Origin: Streptomyces plumbidurans
GTDB taxonomy: Bacteria; Actinomycetota; Actinomycetes; Streptomycetales; Streptomycetaceae
Assembly (NCBI RefSeq): GCF_019857225.1
Contig: NZ_JAFJSY010000059.1
Span: 1 to 64,000 of the forward strand
DNA: 64,000 nucleotides
Direction: 5' to 3'
In this document: piece by piece, positions 51,447-60,600 of the stretch
Layout: each line of letters starts with the position of its first letter
How positions within the stretch are numbered: position 1 is the first letter of the stretch
The notes under the pieces: generated by a model
Database searches by the model: none
Seen by the model: the letters and a program-made list of their open reading frames with translations, nothing else
What the model was told of the DNA's origin: nothing
Made by a program: the position numbers and the translations under genes

Positions 51447-51530
51447 GCCGTGACCTTATTACGGGCCAAAGGCCCTGATGCCGCCGCCCCCGGCCATGGC
51501 GGCCGCGAGCGCCGCCGTAGGGTCGAAGGC

Positions 51531-52181
51531 ATGAAGATCCACGCCCGCGCCCTGCTGTTCGACAACGACGGCACCCTGGTCTCCTCCCTCGACTCCGTGC
51601 GCCGCTGCTGGACCCGCTGGGCCGCGGAGTACGGCCTGACCGCCGAGGAGTTCGGCCGTGTCGAGCTGCACGGGCGCCCGGCCGTGGAGATAGCCGCCGA
51701 TCTGCTGCCCGCGGACGTCGTGCCCGAGGCGGTGGCGCGGATCGAGCTGCTGGAGGTGGAGGACGTCCCCAACGGCGGCGTCCGTCTGCTGCCCGGCACC
51801 AAGGACTTCCTGGACGCGCTGCCCGCCGAGCGCTGGGCCGTCGTCACCTCCGCCACCCGCCGGCTCGCCGAGGCCCGGCTCGACGCCGTCGGCATCCTGC
51901 CCAAGACGCTGATCGCCGCCGACGACATCACCCGCGGCAAGCCGGACCCCGAGCCCTACCTGCTCGCCGCCCGGCAGTTGGGCGTCGACCCGGCCCACTG
52001 CGTCGTCTTCGAGGACGCCCCCGCGGGGCTGGAGGCCGGCCGCGCCGCGGGCATGACCACCGTGGCCTTGGCCACAACCCACCAGGCCCACGAACTGCGG
52101 GCGGACCTCGTGGTCGAAGACCTCTCGGCCTTGTCCGCACTGGTCAGCGATGCGGGCGTGGAGATCTCCGTACGCGGCTGA
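51531..52181 (+). CDS. HAD superfamily phosphatase
   Basis: 216 residues from the ATG at 51531. Motif I LLFDNDGTLVSS (Asp11, Asp13), motif II VVTSATRR, motif III RGKPDPEPY, motif IV VFEDAPAG. The layout matches small sugar- or glycerol-phosphate phosphatases (GPP/DOG type). The substrate is unknown. A clear terminator follows at 52192. Confidence 0.9.
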   Translation: MKIHARALLFDNDGTLVSSLDSVRRCWTRWAAEYGLTAEEFGRVELHGRPAVEIAADLLPADVVPEAVARIELLEVEDVPNGGVRLLPGTKDFLDALPAERWAVVTSATRRLAEARLDAVGILPKTLIAADDITRGKPDPEPYLLAARQLGVDPAHCVVFEDAPAGLEAGRAAGMTTVALATTHQAHELRADLVVEDLSALSALVSDAGVEISVRG

Positions 52182-52191
52182 CGCCTGTCCA

Positions 52192-52216
52192 CCGCTGTCC
52201 GCGATGTGGACAGCGG
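52192..52216 (+). terminator. Terminator after the HAD phosphatase gene
   Basis: CCGCTGTCC (52192-52200) pairs perfectly with GGACAGCGG (52208-52216), followed by TTCTTGG. It insulates the next promoter. Confidence 0.8.
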
Positions 52217-52219
52217 TTC

Positions 52220-52247
52220 TTGGTCACTCCGATACGTCTGTTTTACT
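52220..52247 (+). promoter_or_regulatory. Leaderless promoter of the metNIQ leader peptide
   Basis: TTGGTC (52220-52225) and TTTACT (52242-52247) are 16 bp apart, and the -10 ends six bases before the ATG at 52254. The leader peptide mRNA would begin at its own start codon. Confidence 0.55.
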
Positions 52248-52253
52248 GATCGC

Positions 52254-52340
52254 ATGACCACGACGAGCTGCCGCAGCACTGCGACCGAGGCGACCATGAC
52301 GCCCGGTGCTCGTTGTATGTGTCGAATGCGCGCCTGCTAG
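52254..52340 (+). CDS. Cys/Met-rich leader peptide upstream of metNIQ
   Basis: A 28-residue ORF beginning MTTTSC and ending RCMCRMRAC then TAG (52338-52340): four Cys and four Met in total, three Cys and two Met in the last eight residues. Too short for ordinary gene calling. Short Cys-containing leader peptides before sulfur-metabolism genes are known in actinobacteria; ribosome stalling when Cys or Met is scarce would alter folding of the hairpins that follow. The leaderless promoter and position 141 bp before metN support a real role. Confidence 0.65.
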   Translation: MTTTSCRSTATEATMTPGARCMCRMRAC

Positions 52341-52361
52341 AGGGCCCCCGCACCATCCCGC

Positions 52362-52414
52362 CTCGCGCCCCGAAGCGAGCCGCCGTGGCACGTCCGTACG
52401 CCCCGAGCCGTACG
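52362..52414 (+). promoter_or_regulatory. Hairpins between leader peptide and metN
   Basis: CTCGC/GCGAG (52362-52366, 52375-52379) and CGTACG/CGTACG (52395-52400, 52409-52414) are stems just after the leader peptide stop. No T run is present, so control could be at translation of metN or by Rho rather than by an intrinsic terminator. Confidence 0.5.
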
Positions 52415-52481
52415 TGACCGAGATGCCCGCGCATGACTTCCCCCTTCGTACCAGGGCACACCCACGCCCGCGTACTCGACA

Positions 52482-53549
52482 GTGACGGAAACCCCAGTGA
52501 TCACGACAACAGGCCTGACGAAAATCTACGGGGCCGACGGCTCCCGCGGCCGTCAGATCACCGCGCTCGACGGCGTCGATCTGCATGTCCGCGAGGGCGA
52601 GGTGTACGGCGTCATCGGCCAGTCCGGCGCCGGCAAGTCCTCGCTCATCCGCTGCATCAACCTGCTGGAGCGGCCCACCGCCGGCACGGTGAGCGTCGCC
52701 GGGCAGGACCTCACCGCCCTCGCCGGGCGCGGCCCCCGGGCCGGCAAGGAGCTGCGGCAGGCCCGCAGCCGGATCGGCATGGTCTTCCAGCACTTCAACC
52801 TGCTGTCCTCGCGCACCGTGCAGGACAACGTCGAGCTGCCGCTGGAGATCCTCGGCACCTCCGGCAAGGAGCGCTCCCGCAAGGCCCTCGAGCTGCTGGA
52901 CCTGGTCGGCCTCGCCGACCGGGCGGGCGCCTACCCGGCCCAGCTCTCCGGCGGCCAGAAGCAGCGCGTCGGCATCGCCCGCGCCCTGGCCGCGGACCCC
53001 AAGGTGCTGCTCTCCGACGAGGCCACCAGCGCCCTCGACCCGGAGACCACCCGCTCCATCCTGCAGTTGCTGCGCGACCTGAACCGGCAGCTCGGTCTCA
53101 CCGTCCTGCTCATCACGCACGAGATGGACGTCGTGAAGTCGATCTGCGACTCGGCCGCCCTGATGGAGAAGGGCCGCATCGTCGAGTCCGGGACGGTGAG
53201 CGAGCTGCTCGCGACACCGGGCTCCGAACTGGCCGCCGCGCTCTTCCCGGTGGGCGGCGAGGCCGCCGGTCCGGACCGCACCGTCATCGACGTCACATTC
53301 CAGGGCGAGGCCGCCACCCAGCCCGTCATCTCCCAGCTCTCGCGCACCTACAACATCGACATATCGATCCTCGGTGCCGCCATCGACACCGTCGGCGGCC
53401 TCCAGGTCGGCCGGATGCGCATCGAACTGCCCGGCCGCTACGAGGACAACGTCGTACCGATCGGCTTCCTGCGCGAACAGGGACTGCAGATCGACGTGGT
53501 GGACGCCTCGGACGCCAAGCCCGAGCTTGCCAAGGAGGCCGTCAAGTGA
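52482..53549 (+). CDS. metN: Methionine ABC transporter ATP-binding protein
   Basis: 355 residues, GTG at 52482. Walker A GQSGAGKS (46-53), signature LSGGQKQRVGIARAL, Walker B/D-loop VLLSDEATSALDPET, H-loop LLITHEMDVV. The C-terminal NIL domain (about 270-345, FQGEAATQPVISQLSRTYNI) is the methionine-sensing domain of MetN and gives transinhibition. Operon metN-metI-metQ imports D/L-methionine; metI overlaps by GTGA. Confidence 0.94.
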   Translation: MTETPVITTTGLTKIYGADGSRGRQITALDGVDLHVREGEVYGVIGQSGAGKSSLIRCINLLERPTAGTVSVAGQDLTALAGRGPRAGKELRQARSRIGMVFQHFNLLSSRTVQDNVELPLEILGTSGKERSRKALELLDLVGLADRAGAYPAQLSGGQKQRVGIARALAADPKVLLSDEATSALDPETTRSILQLLRDLNRQLGLTVLLITHEMDVVKSICDSAALMEKGRIVESGTVSELLATPGSELAAALFPVGGEAAGPDRTVIDVTFQGEAATQPVISQLSRTYNIDISILGAAIDTVGGLQVGRMRIELPGRYEDNVVPIGFLREQGLQIDVVDASDAKPELAKEAVK

Positions 53550-54283
53550 CCTGGTCCGAGATGCAGCCCCTGCTGTCCCAGGCCTGTTGGGACACCCTCT
53601 ACATGGTCGGCTGGTCCACGCTGATCGCCGTCGTGGGCGGACTCCCGCTCGGCATCCTGCTCGTCCTCACCGACCGCGGCGGACTGCTGCAGAACGTCGT
53701 CGCCAACAAGGTCATCGGGCAGGTCGTGAACATCGCCCGCTCGATGCCGTTCATCATCCTGATGGTCGCGCTGATGACCTTCACGCGCTGGGTCACCGGG
53801 ACGACGATCGGCCGCGAGGCCGCCATCGTGCCGCTCGCCATCGGCGCCATCCCCTTCTTCGCGCGGCTGGTCGAGACGGCAGTCCGCGAAGTGGACGGCG
53901 GTCTGGTCGAGGCCGTGCAGGCGATGGGCGGCAACACCTGGACGATCGTGCGCAAGGTGCTCGTCCCCGAGTCACTGCCCTCGCTGATCGCCAGCACCAC
54001 CACCACGATCGTCGCCCTGATCGGCTACTCCGCCATGGCGGGCACGGTCGGCGCCGGCGGCCTCGGCGACATCGCCATCCGCTACGGCTACCAGCGCTTC
54101 GAGACCGAGCTGATGTGGATCACCGTGGCGATCCTCGCCGTGGTCATCTCGCTCATCCAGTTCGCCGGCGACTTCGCGGCCCGCTCGCTGTACAACCGCG
54201 GCGGCCGCTCCGGCCGGGCACCGAAGCTGCGCCTGCTGAAGGCCAAGGAGCCCGCGGCGGCCGACATCGGCAAGGTCGCGTAG
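53546..54283 (+). CDS. metI: Methionine ABC transporter permease
   Basis: 245 residues, GTG at 53546 overlapping the metN stop. Five membrane segments of the MetI type (TLYMVGWSTLIAVVGGLPLG; SMPFIILMVALMTFTRWVTG) and the EAA loop VREVDGGLVEAVQAMGGNTW that contacts MetN. A charged C-terminal tail of about 30 residues is longer than in E. coli MetI. Confidence 0.94.
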   Translation: MTWSEMQPLLSQACWDTLYMVGWSTLIAVVGGLPLGILLVLTDRGGLLQNVVANKVIGQVVNIARSMPFIILMVALMTFTRWVTGTTIGREAAIVPLAIGAIPFFARLVETAVREVDGGLVEAVQAMGGNTWTIVRKVLVPESLPSLIASTTTTIVALIGYSAMAGTVGAGGLGDIAIRYGYQRFETELMWITVAILAVVISLIQFAGDFAARSLYNRGGRSGRAPKLRLLKAKEPAAADIGKVA

Positions 54284-54369
54284 CCGCCTCACGGCACCAC
54301 CGGCGCTCCCTCAGACTCCCCGCACCACCAACCGCGGGGTCGCTGCACCCATAAGGAAAGGCACTTTTC

Positions 54370-55203
54370 GTGCGTAACACCGCAAAGCTCTCCACCGCCG
54401 TCCTCGCCGCCGGAGCCCTCACCTTCGGGCTCACCGCCTGCGGGGGCTCCGAGTCCACTTCGAGCTCCGCCGACTACAGCGGCCCGCTGGTCGTCGCCGC
54501 GAGCCCCACCCCGCACGCCGAGATCCTGAACTTCGTCAAGAAGAACCTGGCGAAGAACGCCGGTCTCGACCTGGAGGTCAAGGAGTTCCAGGACTACATC
54601 GTCCCGAACACCGCGACCGAGGACGGCTCGGTGGACGCCAACTACTTCCAGAACAAGCCGTACCTGGACGACTTCAACAAGAAGCGCGGCACCCACATCG
54701 TGCCCGTCGTCACGGTGCACCTGGAGCCGCTCGGCCTCTACTCCCACAAGGTCAAGAAGGCCGACGCGCTGAAGAGCGGTGCGACCATCGCCGTCCCCAA
54801 CGACGCCGTCAACGAGGCGCGCGCCCTGAAGCTGCTCGCCACCAACGGCCTCATCACGCTCAAGGCCGGCGCCGGCAACGAAGCGACCCCGCAGGACATC
54901 GCCAAGAACCCCAGGAACCTCAAGTTCAAGGAGGTCGAGGCGGCCCAGACCGCGCGCTCCCTGGACGACGTGGACGCGGCCGTCGTCAACGGCAACTACG
55001 CCATCTCCGCCGGGATCAAGCCCGCCAAGGACGCGCTCGTCCTGGAGTCCGCGAAGAACAGCCCGTACGGCAACTTCCTCGCGGTGAAGAAGGGCAACGA
55101 GAAGGACCCGCGGGTCAAGAAGCTCGCGAAGCTCCTCACCTCGCCCGAGGTCAAGAAGTTCATCGAGGACAAGTACCAGGGATCGGTCATCCCGTCCTTC
55201 TGA
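54370..55203 (+). CDS. metQ: Methionine-binding lipoprotein
   Basis: 277 residues, GTG at 54370 after AAGGAAAGG. Lipobox LTAC with Cys24. Type NlpA/MetQ binding fold (GPLVVAASPTPHAEILNFVK, VDANYFQNKPYLDDFNKKRG, GLYSHKVKKADALKSGATIA, VVNGNYAISAGIKPAKDALV). It binds methionine outside the membrane for MetNI. A terminator closes the operon at 55219. Confidence 0.94.
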   Translation: MRNTAKLSTAVLAAGALTFGLTACGGSESTSSSADYSGPLVVAASPTPHAEILNFVKKNLAKNAGLDLEVKEFQDYIVPNTATEDGSVDANYFQNKPYLDDFNKKRGTHIVPVVTVHLEPLGLYSHKVKKADALKSGATIAVPNDAVNEARALKLLATNGLITLKAGAGNEATPQDIAKNPRNLKFKEVEAAQTARSLDDVDAAVVNGNYAISAGIKPAKDALVLESAKNSPYGNFLAVKKGNEKDPRVKKLAKLLTSPEVKKFIEDKYQGSVIPSF

Positions 55204-55218
55204 GGCGTATCGCCACGC

Positions 55219-55253
55219 ACGGGGTCCACTCGCTCACGAGGGGTGGACCCCGT
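55219..55253 (+). terminator. Terminator after metQ
   Basis: ACGGGGTCCAC (55219-55229) pairs with GTGGACCCCGT (55243-55253); 11-bp perfect stem with a 13-base loop. Confidence 0.85.
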
Positions 55254-55332
55254 CGTGCGCTTCGGTGGGTTCATGCTGCATGCTGGGCAGTTCAGCAGCC
55301 CCTGAAGGTTTCCGAAGGTTACGGAGCGGCGC

Positions 55333-55971
55333 ATGACTAGCACCTTCCCCAACATCTCCATCAGCACGGAGCGGTTGGTGCTGCGTCCCCTCGACGAGGA
55401 CGACGTGCCCGCACTGGCCGAGATGATGAACGACGAGCAGGTCGGCGCCTGGACGAGCGTCCCCCAGCCCTACACCGAGGAGCGGGCCCGCACCTGGATC
55501 ACCAAGGACGCGCCCGACGAGCGGGTGGCCGGCCGCGGCCTCGACTTCGCCGTCACCGAGTTCCTCACCCAGCGCCTGGTCGGCATCGTGCAGCTCGCGA
55601 AGACCAACTGGCATGTGCGCTCCACCGAGATGTCGTACATCATCGCCCCGTGGGCGCGTGGCGAGGGCTACGCCTCGGAGGCGGCGCTCGCCACCGCCCA
55701 ATGGCTGCTCGGCGACCAGAAGTTCGAGCGCATCGAACTGCGCACGGCCGCCGACAACACCGCCTCCCAGCAGGTCGCGCAGAAGATCGGCTGTATCAGC
55801 GAGGGCGTCCTGCGAGGCGCCTGCATAGCGCGGGTCCGCGGCGACGACGGCACCTGGAGCGACGTACGCACCGACTACATCGTGTGGAGCCTGCTGCCCG
55901 AGGATCTCGACGGCGCCGGCGAACAACTGGCCGACACCGGTGGTTTCACGTCCTTCCCCGACTGGAACTGA
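55333..55971 (+). CDS. GNAT acetyltransferase, RimJ/RimL type
   Basis: 212 residues, ATG at 55333. N-terminal ISTERLVLRPLDEDDVPALA and acetyl-CoA region YIIAPWARGEGYASEAALAT with NTASQQVAQKIGCISEG mark the RimJ/RimL family. It may acetylate a ribosomal or other protein, or a small molecule. It stands between metQ and cobL without obvious link. Confidence 0.88.
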   Translation: MTSTFPNISISTERLVLRPLDEDDVPALAEMMNDEQVGAWTSVPQPYTEERARTWITKDAPDERVAGRGLDFAVTEFLTQRLVGIVQLAKTNWHVRSTEMSYIIAPWARGEGYASEAALATAQWLLGDQKFERIELRTAADNTASQQVAQKIGCISEGVLRGACIARVRGDDGTWSDVRTDYIVWSLLPEDLDGAGEQLADTGGFTSFPDWN

Positions 55972-56092
55972 ACCCGGGTGCGGAGCGGACGGCACACCGC
56001 CCGGCGCTCGCGCCGGCCCCAACGGGTACCCTCACGGAGCCCGACCGGGCTGCCTTCGACGACCTGCGCAAAACCCCTGGAGACTGACGAAC

Positions 56093-57304
56093 ATGGCCGA
56101 CCGCGTCACGGTGATCGGCTGGGACGGCTCGCCGCTGACCGCTGCCGCCCGCTCGGCCCTGGGAGCCGCCACGCTCGTGGCCGGCGCCGCCCACCATCTG
56201 GCGCTGCCCGAAGTGCCGAAGACCGCCGAGCGCATCCGCCTGGGCAGCGTCGCCCTCGCCGCCCGCCGCATCACGGGCCATCGCGGCACCGCGGTGGTGC
56301 TCGCCGACGGCGACCCCGGATTCTTCGGAGTCGTACGGACCCTGCGCGCACCCGAGTTCGGCCTGGAGGTCGAGGTCGTCCCCGCGGTCTCCTCCGTGGC
56401 CGCGGCCTTCGCCCGCGCCGGTATGCCCTGGGACGATGCCCAAGTGGTCGTCGCACACCGCCGCACCCTGCGACGCGCGGTGAATGTGTGCCGTGCCCAC
56501 ACCAAGGTCGCCGTTCTGACCTCGCCGGGCGCCGGACCCGCCGAACTCGGCCTGCTCCTGGAGGGTGTGCACCGCACCTTCGTCATCTGCGAGGAACTCG
56601 GCACCGAGCGCGAACAGGTCACCGTCGTCACCTCCGACAAGGCCGCTGACCACACCTGGCGCGACCCGAACGTCGTCATCGTCATCGGCGCCACGGTCGC
56701 CGCGGCGGAGGACGGCGGCTGGATCGCCGGCCGCGACCCGGGCGCCGCACCGCGCGGCTGGACCCTGCCCGCCGAGTCCTACGGCGGACTCATGGGCGAG
56801 GGCGAACTGGAACCGCTGCGCACGGCCCAACTCACCCGGCTGGGCCCGCGCGTCGGCGACCTCGTGTGGGACATCGGCTGCGGCAGCGGCGCCTTCGCCA
56901 CGGAGGCCGCCCGGGCCGGCGCCGCCGTCATCGCCGTCGACAGCGATCCACGGGCCTGCGAACGCACCGAGTCCAACGCACGCGCCTTCGGCGTGCAGCT
57001 CCAGACCGTGCAGGGCACCGCCCCGCACGTCCTGGAGAACCTCCCCGAGCCCGACGTCGTACGGGTCGGCGGCGGGGGAGCGGCCGTGGTCTCCGCGGTC
57101 GCCGACCGCCGCCCGCAGCGCATCGTCACGCACGCCGCGACGCGCGATGCCGCCGAACTGATCGGCCGCGACCTGACGGAGCACGGCTACCGCGTCGAGT
57201 GCGCCCTGCTGCAGTCCGTCCAACTGGACACCAGGGCCTGGACGGAGACGGAGCGGAGTGTGGCGTTCCTGCTCAGTGGTGTGCTCCCGGAGCGCGCGTC
57301 GTGA
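56093..57304 (+). CDS. cobL: Precorrin-6Y C5,15-methyltransferase (decarboxylating)
   Basis: 403 residues from the ATG at 56093. The N-terminal CbiE tetrapyrrole methylase half (about 1-200, VTVIGWDGSPL, VVLADGDPGFFGVVRTL) is fused to the C-terminal CbiT half (about 220-403, GDLVWDIGCGSGAFATEAAR). Together they methylate C5 and C15 and decarboxylate C12 in aerobic cobalamin synthesis. Further cobalamin functions lie 400 bp downstream. Confidence 0.9.
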   Translation: MADRVTVIGWDGSPLTAAARSALGAATLVAGAAHHLALPEVPKTAERIRLGSVALAARRITGHRGTAVVLADGDPGFFGVVRTLRAPEFGLEVEVVPAVSSVAAAFARAGMPWDDAQVVVAHRRTLRRAVNVCRAHTKVAVLTSPGAGPAELGLLLEGVHRTFVICEELGTEREQVTVVTSDKAADHTWRDPNVVIVIGATVAAAEDGGWIAGRDPGAAPRGWTLPAESYGGLMGEGELEPLRTAQLTRLGPRVGDLVWDIGCGSGAFATEAARAGAAVIAVDSDPRACERTESNARAFGVQLQTVQGTAPHVLENLPEPDVVRVGGGGAAVVSAVADRRPQRIVTHAATRDAAELIGRDLTEHGYRVECALLQSVQLDTRAWTETERSVAFLLSGVLPERAS

Positions 57305-57695
57305 CCCCCGCGCCGTCCCAGTGATCCTGTTTTAGGCCCTACCGGTGATCCTGTAGTCGTATCGCTCGCGGTAGGCTGGCCGATCGTTGCACTGCACCGG
57401 GTGGCCCGGCACTTCGTTCGCCAATGTCCGGAAAACACGCCCCTTTTGGGGCGGGTGTGGTACGGCAGAACCGGAGGACGCGCAACGTGGCGCAGTCCAC
57501 AGCGGGTCGTCGCGGATCAAGGTGTCGTGACGGCGGAGCGGCCGGGACAATGCCACTGAATGGCTTTGTCGCCTTTTCCGGACGGGTCGTTCGTGCCGCT
57601 GGGCGCGGACGCTCGTTCTTCACTGCGGGGGCGGTCGGTGCGCCGTTCCCGAAGAGCTGGACCGAGAAGCACTAACCGATGGGCGAGGGGTACGC
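57305..57695 (+). other. Long leader before the BluB-CobT fusion gene
   Basis: 391 bp between cobL and the fusion gene. It holds a 24-bp-spaced direct repeat GTGATCCTGT (57321-57330, 57345-57354), TAGGCT (57372-57377) as a possible -10, and a hairpin ACACGCCCC/GGGGC..GTGT around TTTT (57435-57458). An open frame up to 57675 exists, but its third-position GC is low for this genome, so I do not call it a gene. I could not fit the cobalamin riboswitch consensus to it. Confidence 0.5.
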
Positions 57696-60600
57696 ATGAC
57701 CGACACCGGCCAGATCCCGGGCGAGGGACTGCCGGAGAGCGCAGGCACGGTGGAGCAGCCGGACGTCCCCACGCACGGCTCGTACACCTACCTCTCCGAG
57801 TCCACCGCCGAGGACGACGACCTTCTGTTGCTGCCGGGCGCCCAGAGCCCGTGGGGCAACGAGGTCGCCCCGCCCGCCCCGGAGCCGGTCGTGGAGGCCG
57901 TGCACGAGCCGGGCCCGCACGAGACGGGCGGCCGCGACAGCGGTTCGGTCGACCTCAACGGCGTCCGCCTGCCCAGCCCCGCGCAGCCCGCCGCACCGGC
58001 TCAGCCGCGCCGCCCGCTGCACCTCGGCCCGCCGATCCCCGATGTCTCGGCGAGCCCGGTCCGTTCCCTCGCCGACCGCGGCCCCGCGGGCGCACCGGTG
58101 CGCCCGTCCGGCCCGCCGTCGACCGGCCCCGAGTACTTCGAGGCCCCCCAGCTGCGCGAGACGGCCCCGCAGGGCGCGGCCCCCTGGGGTGCCCACGCGC
58201 AGGCCGCGGTACAGGCGCCGGTGAGCGCCGAGGCCCCGGCTGCCGAAACGGTTGTTCCGGCGCCGCAGACCCAGGACGCCGAACTCGCCGACGGAGCGCA
58301 GCAGCTCGCCGACGTCGCGCAGCAGACGGCGAACTCCCAGAACATGTACGGGGCACAGCCCGCCCAGGCCATGGCGTTCGGCCCCGAGTCCGGGCACGTC
58401 CCGGTGGGCGTCTCCGCCGTGGAGGGCGGGCACGCCGCCCTGGGCGGGATCCCCGCGGACAACGGTCACTTGGCTACGGCGGAGGCTGCCGGCAGCGGTG
58501 GGCGTGCGCCGTTGGGTACGGCGGGTGCCGAGGGTGGGGCCGTTGCTCTGGGCGGGGTCGCCGCTGAGGGTGGGCCTGTGGCTCTGGGCGGGGTTGCCGC
58601 CGACGGTGCGCCGGTCGCTCCCAGTGGTGTTGCCTCCGAGGGCGGGCCTGTCGGCCCCAGTGCGGTGTTCCTTGACGGTGCGCCGGTCGGCTCGGCGGAT
58701 GACCCTTCGGGCGCGCCGCGGCACGCCGTTCCCGCGACCGCTCCGGACGCACAGCAGGGCACCGTTCCCGCGCCCGCTCCGGAGGGGGCCGGGCACGACG
58801 GGGCCGGTGTCGCCCCGGAGCCCGTTCCGGCACCCGGCGCCGGGGTCACCCCGGAGGCCGGACAGGCCGAGGGTGCCGTAGCCGGCTCGGATGCCGGGCC
58901 GGAGCCCATGCCGGAGGCCGCTTCGGCTCCTGGCGTGGCGCCCGTACCGGAGACCGGGCCGGCGGCGGCCCCGGACGCGGGCCACTTCCCCCAGCCGACG
59001 CAAACTCCCGAAGGCACGCCCGCCGCCGACGACGCCGCACCGGTCGCCGAGGGCGCGCCGGCCCCCGAGACCACCCCCTTCGCGGGCACACCGATCGCCG
59101 TCGCACCGGAGGGCGCGCAGTTCGCGCAGCCGGTGGCACCCGGGACCGGGCAGTCGCCCGAGGCGGTGGCGCCCGAGTCCGCACCGCTGCCGCAGGCCGT
59201 CGCACCCGAGCCCGCACAGGCCCCCGACGCCGTGGCACCCGCCGCCGCGCAGGACGCCCCCGCCCCGGTCGAGGCGGACCGACCCGTACACGCCGATCCC
59301 GCCCAGCCGCTCCCCGCCGAGCCGGTTCAGGCCGCCGACGCCGGGACCGCCGCGCCGACGGCCCAGCATGCGGACGCGTCCGCGGAATCGGCCGTGGACG
59401 CCGCCGTAGCGCCCGAGCCCACGCTTCAGCGGGCGGACGCCGAGCAGTCGGCCCAGGACCAGGGCCCGCACCTCGACCCGGCCACCACCCCCGAAGCACC
59501 GTCGTCCGCCGCGGCCGGCGGCGACGTGCATCCCCTCGCCGCTGCCATCGCGGACCCGGCGGCACCCGCCGCTCAAGAAGTCACCGCCGCCGCCGAGGCA
59601 GCTCCCGAACCCCCGGCCGACAACGCCCCGTCGGACGCGCCCCCGGCCACCACCGAGCCCCAACCGACCGACTCGATGGGCCAGTTCGTGGCCGTGGACG
59701 GCTCCGTGCCGACCACCCCGCATCTGGCTCCGACCCCGCCGCACGCCCTCGTCCTCCCCGTGACGGAGGGGCAGGCTCCGGAGCAGATCGCCACGGTCCC
59801 CGCCCCGCGGGAGGCCGACTCGGAACTCGCACAGAACGCGGAGGACCTGGACACCAGGGCCGCGGACCAGGAGGAGGGGAGTCCGGCCCTGGTGGAAGAA
59901 GCACCGCAGCCCACCGGCCCGGCCGCCCCCGCCTACGACGACGCCGAGCGCGAAGCCGTCCTGAAGGTCATGCGCGAGCGCCGCGACATCCGCAACGGCT
60001 TCCGCAGCGACCCGATCCCGCACGACGTGCTGCTGCGCGTCCTGGAGGCCGCGCACACCGCGCCCTCCGTCGGTCACTCGCAGCCCTGGGACTTCGTCGT
60101 CATCCGCTCCGCCGACACCCGGCGCAGCATGCACGAACTGGCCATGCGCCAGCGCGACGCGTACGCCAAGTCCCTTCCCAAGGGCCGGGCGAAGCAGTTC
60201 AAGGAACTGAAGATCGAGGCCATCCTCGACACCCCGGTCAACATCGTCGTCACCGCCGACCCCACCCGCGGCGGCCGCCACACCCTCGGCCGGCACACCC
60301 AGCCGCAGATGGCGCCGTACTCCGCGGCCCTCGCCGTCGAGAACCTCTGGCTCGCCGCGCGCGCCGAGGGCCTCGGTGTCGGCTGGGTCAGCTTCTTCGA
60401 CGAGCGCGAGATGGTCCGCGCGCTCGGCCTGCCCGAACACCTGGAGGTCATCGCCTACCTGTGTGTCGGGTATGTCGACGAGTTCCCGGACGAGCCCGAG
60501 CTGATGCAGGCCGGCTGGTCCAAGCGCCGTCCGCTGTCCTGGGTCGTCCACGAGGAGACGTACGGCCGCCGCGCCCTGCCCGGCGAGGAGCCGCACGACC

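Noticed and set aside
57535..57570. Possible cobalamin riboswitch (GCCACTG motif after GCCGGGA)
   Set aside because: The other conserved blocks (paired CCGG arms and the B12-box context) are not found in order around it, so only the leader as a whole is reported.
57424..57675. Open reading frame of 83 codons before the BluB-CobT gene
   Set aside because: Third-position GC is clearly lower than in neighbouring genes and no good ribosome site precedes its starts; kept only as an open possibility in the leader finding.
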